From NCBI RefSeq assembly GCF_037335815.1, contig NZ_CP147841.1, forward strand, positions 1,674,001-1,738,000: DNA of 64,000 bases, written 5' to 3'. Shown piece by piece: positions 25,102-33,572 of the stretch (its first letter is position 1; every line of letters begins with the position of its first letter). The position numbers and the translations under genes were made by a program. Below the pieces are notes generated by a model, which saw only the letters and a program-made list of their open reading frames with translations, was not told the DNA's origin and did not search any database. This DNA is from Salinirubellus litoreus. Lineage in GTDB: Archaea > Halobacteriota > Halobacteria > Halobacteriales > Haloarculaceae.

Positions 25102-25350
25102 ATGAGCGAGAGCGATGCCGACGAGGTCGAGCCGCGGGTCGAGGAGACTCGGACCTGGCCGGAGCTAGCGATCAGCCTCTACGACCGCCTGACCGGCCGC
25201 GGTGCCGAGATAACCTACGAATTCTCCGACATGGAGGTGGACGTCCCGAGCAAGACCGGACCGGACGCCGACCACGCCCAGTGGCGGATCGACGGGACGC
25301 TCCGCATCGCCACCCGCGAGCGCGACCGCGACGGCGACGACTCCGACTGA
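25102..25350 (+). CDS. Small acidic haloarchaeal protein, unknown
   Basis: 82 residues, very acidic at both ends, with a beta-rich middle (ITYEFSDMEVDVPS and AQWRIDGTLRIAT). No known motif. It lies 70 bp after trmI and 2 bp before the next small gene, so these form an operon. I do not recognise a family. Confidence 0.65.
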   Translation: MSESDADEVEPRVEETRTWPELAISLYDRLTGRGAEITYEFSDMEVDVPSKTGPDADHAQWRIDGTLRIATRERDRDGDDSD

Positions 25351-25352
25351 CG

Positions 25353-25733
25353 GTGACGCCCGTTCGAGACCTCTTCGAAGCGCTCCAGGGCGATCTCGCC
25401 GACCGAGCGCCGATAGACGTCACCGCGGACCTCTCGCTCGCCGTCGACGGCGAGCCGGTCCGCGTCGAGTCGTACACCGACCTCGTGACCGTCGACCTGC
25501 GGTCCGTTCGATCGGCGGTCCGGCTCCTCCGTCGACACCGCGACCGGGCGGGTGACCTCCCCGACCTGCTCGCGGCCGCCGGACTGACCGTCGAACTGAC
25601 GGTCGGCGGGACCACGGTCGTCCGCGCGGGGGCCGACGCCGACGCCGGGTCGCTGGAGCGACGCTTCGGCTACCCGGCAGTTCGGCTCCGGCCGCTCGGC
25701 TGCCTCCTCGCGGTGCTCCGCTCGCCGCGGTAG
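25353..25733 (+). CDS. Small haloarchaeal protein, unknown
   Basis: 126 residues from the GTG at 25353. Beta-strand-rich, with a helical part (SVRSAVRLLRRHRDRAGDLPDLLAAAGLTVELTVGGTTVVRAG). The middle resembles the preceding gene's strand pattern, so the two may belong together. No catalytic motif is seen. The GTG was chosen because it begins 2 bp after the upstream stop; longer in-frame starts would overlap that gene with an arginine-rich, unlikely N-terminus. Confidence 0.6.
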   Translation: MTPVRDLFEALQGDLADRAPIDVTADLSLAVDGEPVRVESYTDLVTVDLRSVRSAVRLLRRHRDRAGDLPDLLAAAGLTVELTVGGTTVVRAGADADAGSLERRFGYPAVRLRPLGCLLAVLRSPR

Positions 25734-25744
25734 TCGTTCCCGAC

Positions 25745-26347
25745 CTATCCGGTCGCCCGAACCAGATCGAGTAGCTCCTCCTGGTAGCCGCTCGCGTCGG
25801 GATCGACGTCGGCCAGCAACTCACCGAGCCCGGACTCGGGGTAGACGCCGCCGGCGACGTGGAACCTCTCGTCGAGCCAGACGGCGATGAACCCCCTGAC
25901 ACGGAGGTCGACGCTCAGGCCGCCGTCCCGGAGCGGGTAAATCGCCCGGTAGTCGGTGAGCCGCGCTCGCGCGCCCGAGTCGGTCCGCACGTTCCGTGTC
26001 CGCCCGCGGTCGACGTTCACGAACCCTCGCTCGCGGAGGTCCTCCGCGAACTCCCGTCGGGCCTCGTTCGCCACGGTCGACCTGATGAGGGATGCGACGC
26101 CGGGGGAGAGCGGTGGTGAGAACTCGACGGTGCTGGCGAAGAAGAACCGGCAGAGCCGGTCGACGCCCGTGGCCTCCCCCACCGCACGCCGGAGGGTGGC
26201 GTCCTCGTAGACGCGGGTGTGGCCCTCGACGCGGGCCGCCGACAGCTCGAACAACGTCTCGGTGGACTCCTCGACGAGCTCCCAGCCCCCGGCTTCGAGA
26301 CGCCCGGTCGGCTCGCCGACCGGGCCGGTGCTCGTCCCCTCGGACAT
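25745..26347 (-). CDS. Haloarchaeal conserved protein, unknown
   Basis: 200 residues, no membrane segment or signal peptide. It begins with an acidic tail, then GGWELVEESTETLFELSAARVEGHTRVYEDATLRRAVGEATG, a mixed alpha/beta pattern to the end (GFIAVWLDERFHVAGGVYPESGLGELL). I cannot assign a family with confidence. It is convergent with the small-gene pair and alone on its strand. Confidence 0.65.
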   Translation of the reverse strand: MSEGTSTGPVGEPTGRLEAGGWELVEESTETLFELSAARVEGHTRVYEDATLRRAVGEATGVDRLCRFFFASTVEFSPPLSPGVASLIRSTVANEARREFAEDLRERGFVNVDRGRTRNVRTDSGARARLTDYRAIYPLRDGGLSVDLRVRGFIAVWLDERFHVAGGVYPESGLGELLADVDPDASGYQEELLDLVRATG

Positions 26348-26464
26348 ACCCCGGCTACGGGCGGGTGACGTATAGTCCTGTGTCCGACGGCAGTCCCCCG
26401 GGTGAGCCGGTCGTCCTCGCTCCCGGTCGGGGGGACGGGAGGCGGTCGCGAGCCGGCGGTCGGA

Positions 26465-27127
26465 TCAGAACAGTTCGACCCGGATGCCGTCCGCCTCCAG
26501 CGCCTCCGCGAACGCGCTCGCGTCGGTCTCGATGGCCTCGAACGTGTCGTAGTGGACCGGGAGGACGAGGTCGGGATCGACGCTCCGGGCGAACTCCGCC
26601 GCTTCCTCCCGGTCCATCGTGTAGTGCCCGCCGATCGGCGGGATGAACACGTCGGCGGTGATCGACTCGTGGTGAGGGAGGAAGTCGGTGTCCGAGGGGA
26701 AGTAGACCGTCGTCCCGTCGAGGTCGAACACGAGGCCGATGACCTCCCCGTCGGCGTGGAACGGGTTCCCCTCGTCGTCGAGGTGCTCCCCCTCGGGATC
26801 GTTGTAGGCCGGGACGGCCCGGACGTCGATCCCCGCCACGGTCGTCTCACCCTCGTAGGGGAGGTCGATCACGTCGAAGTCGAGGTCGGTCGTATCGACC
26901 GCCTCGTAGACGGCGACGGTCGCGTCGGGTCCGGCGACTGCCGCGATCCCCTCGGGATCGTAGTGATCGAAGTCGTCGTGCGTGACGAACACGACGTCCC
27001 CATCGCCGGGTTCGCCGTCGAGGACCTCCGCCCACGGGTCGATGTAGACGACGGTCTCGCCGGTGTCGATACGGACGCTCGCGTGTCCGGGTCGCTCGAA
27101 CGACAGCCCCTCGTATTCGACGGACAT
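26465..27127 (-). CDS. Metallo-beta-lactamase-fold hydrolase (UPF0173-like)
   Basis: 220 residues. The metal motif is THDDFDHYD (H50, D52, D54, H55), a variant of H-x-H-x-D-H in which the second histidine is aspartate, as in the UlaG/UPF0173 group. Further ligands are in IPPIGGHYTMDREEAAEF and the late VHYDTF histidine. Start MSVEYEGLSFERPGHASVRI is typical. Substrate unknown. It is divergent from the lysine operon. Confidence 0.85.
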   Translation of the reverse strand: MSVEYEGLSFERPGHASVRIDTGETVVYIDPWAEVLDGEPGDGDVVFVTHDDFDHYDPEGIAAVAGPDATVAVYEAVDTTDLDFDVIDLPYEGETTVAGIDVRAVPAYNDPEGEHLDDEGNPFHADGEVIGLVFDLDGTTVYFPSDTDFLPHHESITADVFIPPIGGHYTMDREEAAEFARSVDPDLVLPVHYDTFEAIETDASAFAEALEADGIRVELF

Positions 27128-27270
27128 GGTTCGGGAGCCACTACCGCCTCCCGTCTAATATCGGTTGGGAGTCGAGTTCTCGCGGGGTGGTCGCCACCTC
27201 GGGGGCAGGACGGCGCGAGCGGCGGGGACGATGGGAAACGTCTAAGTCGGCGTGCGCCGTCCGCCCTCTC

Positions 27271-27363
27271 ATGCGAGGTGTCACACGTCGTGGTGGCCGC
27301 CGGCGGGGCCCGACCCACGGGTGTGACCGCGCGTTCGCTTCTCCGAAACGGAAACGGCGGTAG
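27271..27363 (+). CDS. Possible 30-residue leader peptide before dapA
   Basis: In the 329-bp gap before dapA, an ATG at 27271 opens a 30-codon frame with nine arginines in the first two thirds and the ending PKRKRR (codons AAA CGG AAA CGG CGG), then TAG. It is followed at once by hairpins at 27364-27409. A weak TATA-like TCTAAG lies about 25-30 nt upstream, compatible with a leaderless start. Lysine codons just before alternative stems recall transcription attenuation of amino-acid operons. Coding is not proven; the frame could be chance. Confidence 0.3.
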   Translation: MRGVTRRGGRRRGPTHGCDRAFASPKRKRR

Positions 27364-27409
27364 CCACCGGTTCGTGGCGGGCGTGGCGACCCCGTCGCGG
27401 GCCACCGCC
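27364..27409 (+). promoter_or_regulatory. Alternative hairpins in the dapA leader
   Basis: CCAC (27364-27367) can pair with GTGG (27374-27377). GTGGC (27383-27387) plus GAC (27388-27390) can pair with GTC (27394-27396) and GCCAC (27401-27405). The first GTGGC (27374-27378) can also pair with the same GCCAC, so the two structures exclude each other. No T-run follows. Confidence 0.3.
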
Positions 27410-27456
27410 GACCGGACCGTACCCGACCACCCGACAGCGTACACGACACACAGCAC

Positions 27457-28359
27457 ATGACACACGAGCCGTTCACCGGCGTCTTCCCCGCGATGACGAC
27501 GCCGTTCCACGACGACGAGAGCATCGACTTCGAGACACTGCAGGCGAACACCCGACGACTCGAACGCGCGGGCGTCGCCGGGGTCGTCCCCGTCGGGACG
27601 ACCGGCGAGTCCGCGACCATGACCCACGACGAACACGTCGAGGTGGTCGAGGCGGTCGTCGACGCGGTCGAGGACGTGCCCGTCATCGCCGGCTCCGGGT
27701 CCAACAACACCCGCGAGGCGCTCGACCTCTCCCGACGCGCCGCCGATGCGGGTGCCGACGGTCTCCTCCTCATCTCGCCGTACTACAACACGCCCGAACC
27801 CGACGGGATGGAGGCGCACTTTCGGGCGGTCGCCGACGAGGTCGACCTCCCCCAGATCGTCTACAACGTCCCCAGCAGGACGGGGCGGAACATCGAGGTC
27901 GGGACGGCGGTGAACCTCGCCTCCCACCCCAATATCGTCGGCTACAAGGCCGCCAGCGGCGACATGGCCCGTATCTCCGAGGTCATCGAGCGAACCCGCG
28001 AGGAGGAGTTCACGGTGCTGTCGGGCGACGACGCACTCAACTACCCCATCGTCGCGGCCGGGGGATCGGGCTGTATCAGCGTCGCGGCGAACGTCGAGCC
28101 CGAGCGGTGCGTCGCGCTGATCGACGCCGCGCTCGACGGTGATCTGGACTGCGCACGCGACCTCCACCACGAGATGGGGCCGCTGTTCCGCACCCTGTTC
28201 GTCGAGACCAACCCCATCCCGGTCAAGGAGGCGATGGCGATGCGCGGGCACATGCCCCGGACGATGCGCCCGCCGCTGTCGTACCTCTCCGAGGAGCACC
28301 GCGAACGGCTCCGCTCGGTGCTCGCGGAACTCGAACCCGAGGCGACGGCAACGGCATGA
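27457..28359 (+). CDS. dapA: 4-hydroxy-tetrahydrodipicolinate synthase
   Basis: 300 residues. It condenses aspartate semialdehyde with pyruvate, the first committed step to lysine. The TIM-barrel lyase motifs are clear: GTTGES at 47-52, Y136 in LPQIVYNVPSRTG, and the Schiff-base lysine K164 in VGYKAASGD. Full family length. First gene of the operon dapA-dapB-dapD-lysA-dapF-dapE; the next start overlaps its stop (ATGA). Confidence 0.96.
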   Translation: MTHEPFTGVFPAMTTPFHDDESIDFETLQANTRRLERAGVAGVVPVGTTGESATMTHDEHVEVVEAVVDAVEDVPVIAGSGSNNTREALDLSRRAADAGADGLLLISPYYNTPEPDGMEAHFRAVADEVDLPQIVYNVPSRTGRNIEVGTAVNLASHPNIVGYKAASGDMARISEVIERTREEEFTVLSGDDALNYPIVAAGGSGCISVAANVEPERCVALIDAALDGDLDCARDLHHEMGPLFRTLFVETNPIPVKEAMAMRGHMPRTMRPPLSYLSEEHRERLRSVLAELEPEATATA

Positions 28360-29126
28360 GCGGGTTACGAGTCGTCGTCACCGGCGCGACCGGTCGGATG
28401 GGCGGCGCGGTCGTGGAGGCGGCCGCCGAGCGCGGGCACGAGGTCGTCGCGGTCACCGAGACCGCGCCGATGGACGTCCCGGACGTGGACGAGACGTTCG
28501 CGGGCTCGGACCTCCGGGCGGCACTGGAGGACGCGGACGTACTCGTCGACTTCACGGTCCCCGAGGCGAGCCTCGACTACGTCTCGACGGCGGCCGAGGC
28601 GGGCGTCCCCTGCGTCGTCGGGACGACCGGATTCGGCGAGGAGGGCACCTCGCGGCTCCGGGAGGCGAGCGGGCGCGTCCCGGTGCTGAAGGCGGCGAAC
28701 TTCGCCCGCGGCGTCCAGGCGCTCCTCCGGGCGGTCCACGCGGCGGTCGATGCCCTCCCGGGCTACGATATCGAGCTGACCGAGACCCACCACAACGGCA
28801 AGCGCGACGCCCCCTCGGGGACGGCGCTGACCGTTCTCGACGAGATAGACGACGCCCGCGGGGACGACCCGGAACGGGTCTACGGTCGGGAGGGCGAACA
28901 GCCCCGCGAGGACGGGGAAGTGGGCGTCCACGTCCGGCGTGCGGGCGACGTCCGCGGCGAGCACGAGGTGCTCCTGGCGGGGAACGAGGAGGTGCTCACG
29001 CTCGCGCATCGGGCGGAGTCACGAGGGGTGTGGGCGGCGGGGTCGCTCGACGCCGCCGAGTGGCTCGTCGGGCGGACCCCGGGGTACTACGGGTTCGGGG
29101 ACGTGCTCGGAGGTGAACGAACGTGA
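28356..29126 (+). CDS. dapB: 4-hydroxy-tetrahydrodipicolinate reductase
   Basis: 256 residues. NAD(P)H-dependent reduction of the DapA product. Nucleotide motif GATGRMG at 10-16, VGTTGF near 88-93, and the catalytic ETHHNGKRDAPSGTA segment at about 143-157 with the paired histidines and the lysine. Overlaps dapA and dapD by 4 nt each, so the operon is tightly coupled. Confidence 0.96.
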   Translation: MSGLRVVVTGATGRMGGAVVEAAAERGHEVVAVTETAPMDVPDVDETFAGSDLRAALEDADVLVDFTVPEASLDYVSTAAEAGVPCVVGTTGFGEEGTSRLREASGRVPVLKAANFARGVQALLRAVHAAVDALPGYDIELTETHHNGKRDAPSGTALTVLDEIDDARGDDPERVYGREGEQPREDGEVGVHVRRAGDVRGEHEVLLAGNEEVLTLAHRAESRGVWAAGSLDAAEWLVGRTPGYYGFGDVLGGERT

Positions 29127-29959
29127 ACTCGACACTGGAATCGGACGTGACGGCGCTGTGGGAACGGTACGACGACGGGCTGACGGCCGCCGAGGCCGGC
29201 CGCGAGGAGCTCGACACCCTCGACGCCTTCCTCGACGCGCTCGAAGCGGGGGAGGTCCGTGCGGCCGAGAAGCGCGACGGCACCTGGACGGCGAACGAGT
29301 GGGTCAAGCGCGGGGTCCTGCTGAACTTCGGGCTGCGCGAGACCGTCGCCCACCACCACGGCGGCGTCGACTACCACGACGTCCTCCCGCTCCGGCGGAC
29401 CGACGACCTCCACGAGCGAGGCACTCGAAACACCCCCGACGGGACGGTGATTCGGCGGGGAGCGTACGTCGGGAGCGATGCGATCCTGATGTCCCCCGCG
29501 TTCGTCAACGTCGGGGCCCACGTCGGCGACGGCACGCTCGTCGACTCCTGTGACACGGTGGGGTCGTGTGCGCAGATCGGCGAGGGCGTGAAGCTCGGGG
29601 CGAACACGCTCGTCGGGGGCGTGCTCGAACCGGTCGAGGACGCGCCCGTCGTCGTCGAGGACGGGGTCTCGCTCGGGGCCGGGTGTCGCGTCACGTCGGG
29701 CTTCGTCGTCGGCGAGGACTCCGTGGTGGGCGAGAACACGCTGCTCACCCCGCGAATCCCGATCTACGACCTCGTCGAGGAGGAGGTGCGCTACGGCGAA
29801 CTACCTCCCGAGCGGCGCGCGTTCATCCGCTACGTGGAGTCGAGCGTCGGCGAACACGACCTGTTCGAGGGCGGCGCGTACAAGCCCGCGGTGGTCGCCA
29901 CCCACGTCGAGGAGGACACGCTCGAGGCGACGAGGCGCGAGGGCGCGCTCCGGGAGTGA
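29123..29959 (+). CDS. dapD: Tetrahydrodipicolinate N-succinyltransferase
   Basis: 278 residues from a GTG that overlaps dapB (GTGA). The middle is a left-handed beta-helix of hexapeptide repeats (RRGAYVGSDAILMSPAFVNVGAHVGDGTLVDSCDTVGSCAQIG...), as in DapD; the N-terminal helical part has the ANEWVKRGVLLNFGL segment. It uses succinyl-CoA, so lysine is made by the succinylated branch. The 130-bp gap to lysA is the largest in the operon. Confidence 0.95.
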   Translation: MNSTLESDVTALWERYDDGLTAAEAGREELDTLDAFLDALEAGEVRAAEKRDGTWTANEWVKRGVLLNFGLRETVAHHHGGVDYHDVLPLRRTDDLHERGTRNTPDGTVIRRGAYVGSDAILMSPAFVNVGAHVGDGTLVDSCDTVGSCAQIGEGVKLGANTLVGGVLEPVEDAPVVVEDGVSLGAGCRVTSGFVVGEDSVVGENTLLTPRIPIYDLVEEEVRYGELPPERRAFIRYVESSVGEHDLFEGGAYKPAVVATHVEEDTLEATRREGALRE

Positions 29960-30075
29960 GACGGATGAGATGTAGCACGGGCGAACGCCGCCGAAGCCCG
30001 CGGCCGCTGGGCCGCCACGCGCGCTCTGCTCGATTCCGACGGGGAGAGACGAATCCGGCCGAGCGAAGCGGCCCC

Positions 30076-30083
30076 GGGAGGTG
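30076..30083 (+). promoter_or_regulatory. Ribosome-binding site that sets the lysA start
   Basis: GGGAGGTG lies 6 nt before the GTG at 30090, a good Shine-Dalgarno match. A GTG at 30081 lies inside this site and is less likely to be the start. Confidence 0.5.
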
Positions 30084-30089
30084 CGTCCC

Positions 30090-31469
30090 GTGACAGACAA
30101 CCCCCCGATCCGGCGACTCGACGACTGGGAGGCCGAGGGGCTGCGCGACCTCGCCGACGAGTTCGACACCCCGCTGTACGTATACGATCTCGAACGGGTG
30201 CGCGAGAACGCCGCCCGGCTCCGTGAAGCGTTTCCGGACGCCGACGTGGCGTACGCGGTGAAGGCGAACACGACACGACCGGTGCTCGAAGCGCTCGAAG
30301 CCACCGGAATCGACGCCGAGTGCGCGGCCGCCGGCGAGGTCAGGCGTGCGCTCGACGCCGGCTTCCCGGCCTCGAGGGTCCGCTACACGGCCGTGAACCC
30401 GCCGGCGTGCGACCTGGACCACGTCTGCTCGCTCGATTCGTCCACCGAACTCACGGTCACCGTCGGCGCGGCGGACACGCTCGACCGTGTCGCGGCCCGG
30501 GGTTTCGACGGCCCGCTGTGTATCCGGGTGAATCCCGGGATCGGCACGGGCCACCACGCGAAGGTCTCGACGGGGGCCGAACCGAAGTTCGGCGTCCCCT
30601 ACGACCGGGCCGCGGCGGTCGCCCGCGCCGCCGCCGACCGCGGGTTCGATGTCGTGGGGATCCACGCCCACGCGGGGTCAGGCATCTCCGGCGAGGACCT
30701 CTCGGCCCACCGGGAACTCGTCCGGCGGATGGGCGACCTCGCCCGCGACATCGCCGACCTGGATCTCGAATTCGTCGCGGTCGGCGGCGGGTTCGGCGTC
30801 CCCTACCGGGAGGACGAGGAACCGCTCGACCTCGATGCCGTGGCCGGGGCGACGCGGGAGGCGATCGGGGACGTCGAACCCCGGCTGGCGATCGAGCCCG
30901 GCCGGTACTTCGTGGCCGACGCGGGCGTGCTCCTCACCACCGTGAACACGGTCAAGGAGACGCCCGAGACGACGGTCGTGGGTATCGACGCCGGGATGAC
31001 CACGCTCCTCCGGCCGGCGATGTACGACGCCTACCACGCGGTCCGGAGCCTCGAGCCGGACCGGCCGCCGCGCGATCCGGTGTCGTGCGAGGTCGCAGGC
31101 CCGGTCTGCGAGACGGCGGACGTGCTCGGCCGGGACCGGACGCTTCCCGACCCGACCCGCGGGGACCTCCTCGCGGTGGGGAACGCGGGGGCGTACGGCT
31201 ACGAGATGAGCAGTCAGTACAACTCCCGGCCCCGCCCGGCGGTGGTCGCGCTCGACGGCGGATCGGCGCGGCTGGCGGTCCGGCGCGAGACGCTGGCGGA
31301 TCTGACGCGCCTGGAAGTCGAGAGCGGCCCCGGCTCCGCTCGATCGGAGGACCGGGACGAGCGGGATGGGACGACCCGAGCGGACCGTGGGTCTCAAGTG
31401 GGTGAGGCGGCTGGAAGTGGCATGACCGACGAGTTCGGGAGTGACGACGGACGGGACGAACGATGGTAG
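30090..31469 (+). CDS. lysA: Diaminopimelate decarboxylase
   Basis: 459 residues from the GTG at 30090. PLP-dependent last step of lysine synthesis. The PLP lysine is in VAYAVKANT (about residue 55), the HAHAGSG loop near 194 contacts the phosphate, and the substrate cysteine lies in PVCETADVLGRDR. The enzyme core ends near TRLEVES; about 45 further acidic, glycine-rich residues follow, and the reading frame runs 7 nt into dapF. This tail is longer than usual. Confidence 0.94.
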   Translation: MTDNPPIRRLDDWEAEGLRDLADEFDTPLYVYDLERVRENAARLREAFPDADVAYAVKANTTRPVLEALEATGIDAECAAAGEVRRALDAGFPASRVRYTAVNPPACDLDHVCSLDSSTELTVTVGAADTLDRVAARGFDGPLCIRVNPGIGTGHHAKVSTGAEPKFGVPYDRAAAVARAAADRGFDVVGIHAHAGSGISGEDLSAHRELVRRMGDLARDIADLDLEFVAVGGGFGVPYREDEEPLDLDAVAGATREAIGDVEPRLAIEPGRYFVADAGVLLTTVNTVKETPETTVVGIDAGMTTLLRPAMYDAYHAVRSLEPDRPPRDPVSCEVAGPVCETADVLGRDRTLPDPTRGDLLAVGNAGAYGYEMSSQYNSRPRPAVVALDGGSARLAVRRETLADLTRLEVESGPGSARSEDRDERDGTTRADRGSQVGEAAGSGMTDEFGSDDGRDERW

Positions 31470-32350
31470 ACGTAGACAAGTACCACGGGACCGGAAACGA
31501 CTTCGTCGTCGTGGACGCGGCCGAGGAGGTGCCCGACCGGCGGGCGTTCGCGGCCGACCTCTGCGACCGGACGGACGGTATCGAACCTCCCGAGAATGGG
31601 ACCGGGACGAGGGGTGCGGACGGCGTCCTCTTCCTCTCGCTCGAGCCGACGTACAGTCCCCCGCGGGTCGTCATGACGCTCGTCCAGCCGGACGGGAGCG
31701 TCGCGGCGATGTGCGGCAACGGTGCCCGGGTTACCGCCCGGTGGGCCGCCGACCGGACCGGAAGCGACGAGGTGATGATCGACACGCTCTCCGGCACCCG
31801 GTCCGCCACGCTCGACCGCGAGACCGGCGAGGTGACCGTCGACATGGGCCGACCGACGTTCGATCCCCCGGACGTCCCGGTCCGCTCGGAGGAGCCGTTC
31901 GTCGAGCGCGAGGTCGAGGGTGTAGTCGTGACCGCAGTGAACACGGGCGTCCCGCACGCCGTCGCGTTCGTCGAGAGCGTGGACGAGGTGGACGTCGAGT
32001 CGGTCGCACCGCCGGTCCGCCACGCCGAGGTCTTCCCCGAAGGGGCGAACGTGACGTTCGCCTCCGAACGGGCCGACGGCGGCTACGACCAGCGGACGTT
32101 CGAACGCGGGGTCGAGGGCGAGACCCGCTCGTGTGGGACCGGCGCGGTCGCCGTGGCGGCGGTCGCTAACCGCCTCGGTCGCGTCGAGACCGACGAGCCC
32201 GTCGTGGTCTCCCCGCCCGGCGGCGACCTCGCGGTGAGCGTCACCGGCTCGGGGTCGACGCTCCGCGGGCCGGTCGTCCACGAGTTCGAGGGGTCGAGCA
32301 CTCCCGCCGGGCCGCGCCGACTCGATCGCGTGGCGGGGGACGACGACTGA
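31463..32350 (+). CDS. dapF: Diaminopimelate epimerase
   Basis: 295 residues. Converts LL- to meso-diaminopimelate with two cysteines: C84 in AAMCGNGARV and C224 in TRSCGTGAVA. The N-terminus KYHGTGNDFVVVD is a family signature. Overlaps lysA by 7 nt and is 2 nt from dapE. An acidic haloarchaeal insert is at about 40-52. Confidence 0.95.
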   Translation: MVDVDKYHGTGNDFVVVDAAEEVPDRRAFAADLCDRTDGIEPPENGTGTRGADGVLFLSLEPTYSPPRVVMTLVQPDGSVAAMCGNGARVTARWAADRTGSDEVMIDTLSGTRSATLDRETGEVTVDMGRPTFDPPDVPVRSEEPFVEREVEGVVVTAVNTGVPHAVAFVESVDEVDVESVAPPVRHAEVFPEGANVTFASERADGGYDQRTFERGVEGETRSCGTGAVAVAAVANRLGRVETDEPVVVSPPGGDLAVSVTGSGSTLRGPVVHEFEGSSTPAGPRRLDRVAGDDD

Positions 32351-32352
32351 AC

Positions 32353-33423
32353 ATGTCGGCGTTCGACCCGATCGCGTTCCACGAGCGGGCGGTCCGGACA
32401 CCCTCCCACGAGGACGTGACCGAGATGCGTGACGTCCTCGTCGAGACGCTCGAGGAGCACGAGACGGAGCCCGAGGTCGACGACGCCGGGAACGTCCTGG
32501 CCTCGCGCGGCGAGGGCGATACCCACCTCGTCCTGAACACCCACATCGACACCGTCCCGCCGCACGTCCCCTATTCGAGGGACGACGACGTGGTGAGCGG
32601 TCGCGGCTCCTGCGATGCGAAGGGACCGCTCGCGTCGCTGCTCGACGCGTTCCTCGCCTGCGAGCCGGGGAACGGGCGAGTGACGCTCGCGGTGACGCCC
32701 GACGAGGAGACCACCTCGACGGGCGCGGCCGCGCTCGACTTCGACGCCGACGGCTACGTCGTCGGCGAACCCACGGGGCTGGACGTGTGTACGGCCGCGC
32801 GCGGGCGGTTCGAGGGGGTCGTCTCGGTGAGCGGGGTCGCGGCCCACGCCGCCGAGCCACAATCGGGCGTGAACGCCGTCGCGGCGCTCGAAGGGCTCCT
32901 CGCCGCCGTCCGGAGCTTCGACGGGACGCACGGTCCCGGCGAGCACGCCCAGTTAGGGGGGCCGACGCTCACCGTCACCACCGTCGAGGGGGGCGAGGCG
33001 ACGAACCAGGTCCCCGCGGAGTGCCGGTTCACGCTCGACCGCCGATCGGTCCCTCCCGAGACCGCCGAGGGGTTCCGGGCGGAGCTGGACGAACACCTCC
33101 GGTCGCACGCACCCGATGGGGCGAGCGTGGAGTTCGCGCTGCGCGACCGACCCACGCCGCACCTCGAGGCGTGGGCGACCGACCCCGACGCGCCGCTGGT
33201 CGGGCGACTCGTCGAGGAGAGCGGGGGGGAGACGCGGCCGTTCACCGCCGCGACGGAGGCCTCGTACTTCGCGGCGGACGCCCCGACCGTCGTCTTCGGT
33301 CCGGGCGTCCTCGCCGACGAGGAGGGCGCGGTCGCCCACGCCGAGCGGGAGTACGTCCGGCTCCCGGAGGTCGAGGCGGCGGGGGATGCGGTGAGGCGGA
33401 CGATCGACGCGCTGCTCGGCTGA
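32353..33423 (+). CDS. dapE: M20 peptidase, succinyl-diaminopimelate desuccinylase
   Basis: 356 residues. The M20 metal ligands are visible: H64 in LNTHIDTVPP, D88 in GRGSCDAKG and E118/E119 in PDEET, with the dimerisation domain at about 165-275. M20 enzymes include DapE, ArgE and LysK; the choice of DapE rests on its place as the last gene of the dap operon with dapD. The N-succinyl-DAP aminotransferase (dapC) is not present here. Confidence 0.88.
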   Translation: MSAFDPIAFHERAVRTPSHEDVTEMRDVLVETLEEHETEPEVDDAGNVLASRGEGDTHLVLNTHIDTVPPHVPYSRDDDVVSGRGSCDAKGPLASLLDAFLACEPGNGRVTLAVTPDEETTSTGAAALDFDADGYVVGEPTGLDVCTAARGRFEGVVSVSGVAAHAAEPQSGVNAVAALEGLLAAVRSFDGTHGPGEHAQLGGPTLTVTTVEGGEATNQVPAECRFTLDRRSVPPETAEGFRAELDEHLRSHAPDGASVEFALRDRPTPHLEAWATDPDAPLVGRLVEESGGETRPFTAATEASYFAADAPTVVFGPGVLADEEGAVAHAEREYVRLPEVEAAGDAVRRTIDALLG

Positions 33424-33572
33424 GACCGGCCAGCGTGCGTCAGCTCCTCGCCTCCCGTTCCTTTCACATCTCGTCATCGTCGGATCTAGGACGTCCCGCA
33501 CGAGGGACGGCGACCCGGCGCGACTGGGCAGACGGGCACAACGTATAGTAGCGGGCACGGCCACCCACGGCC

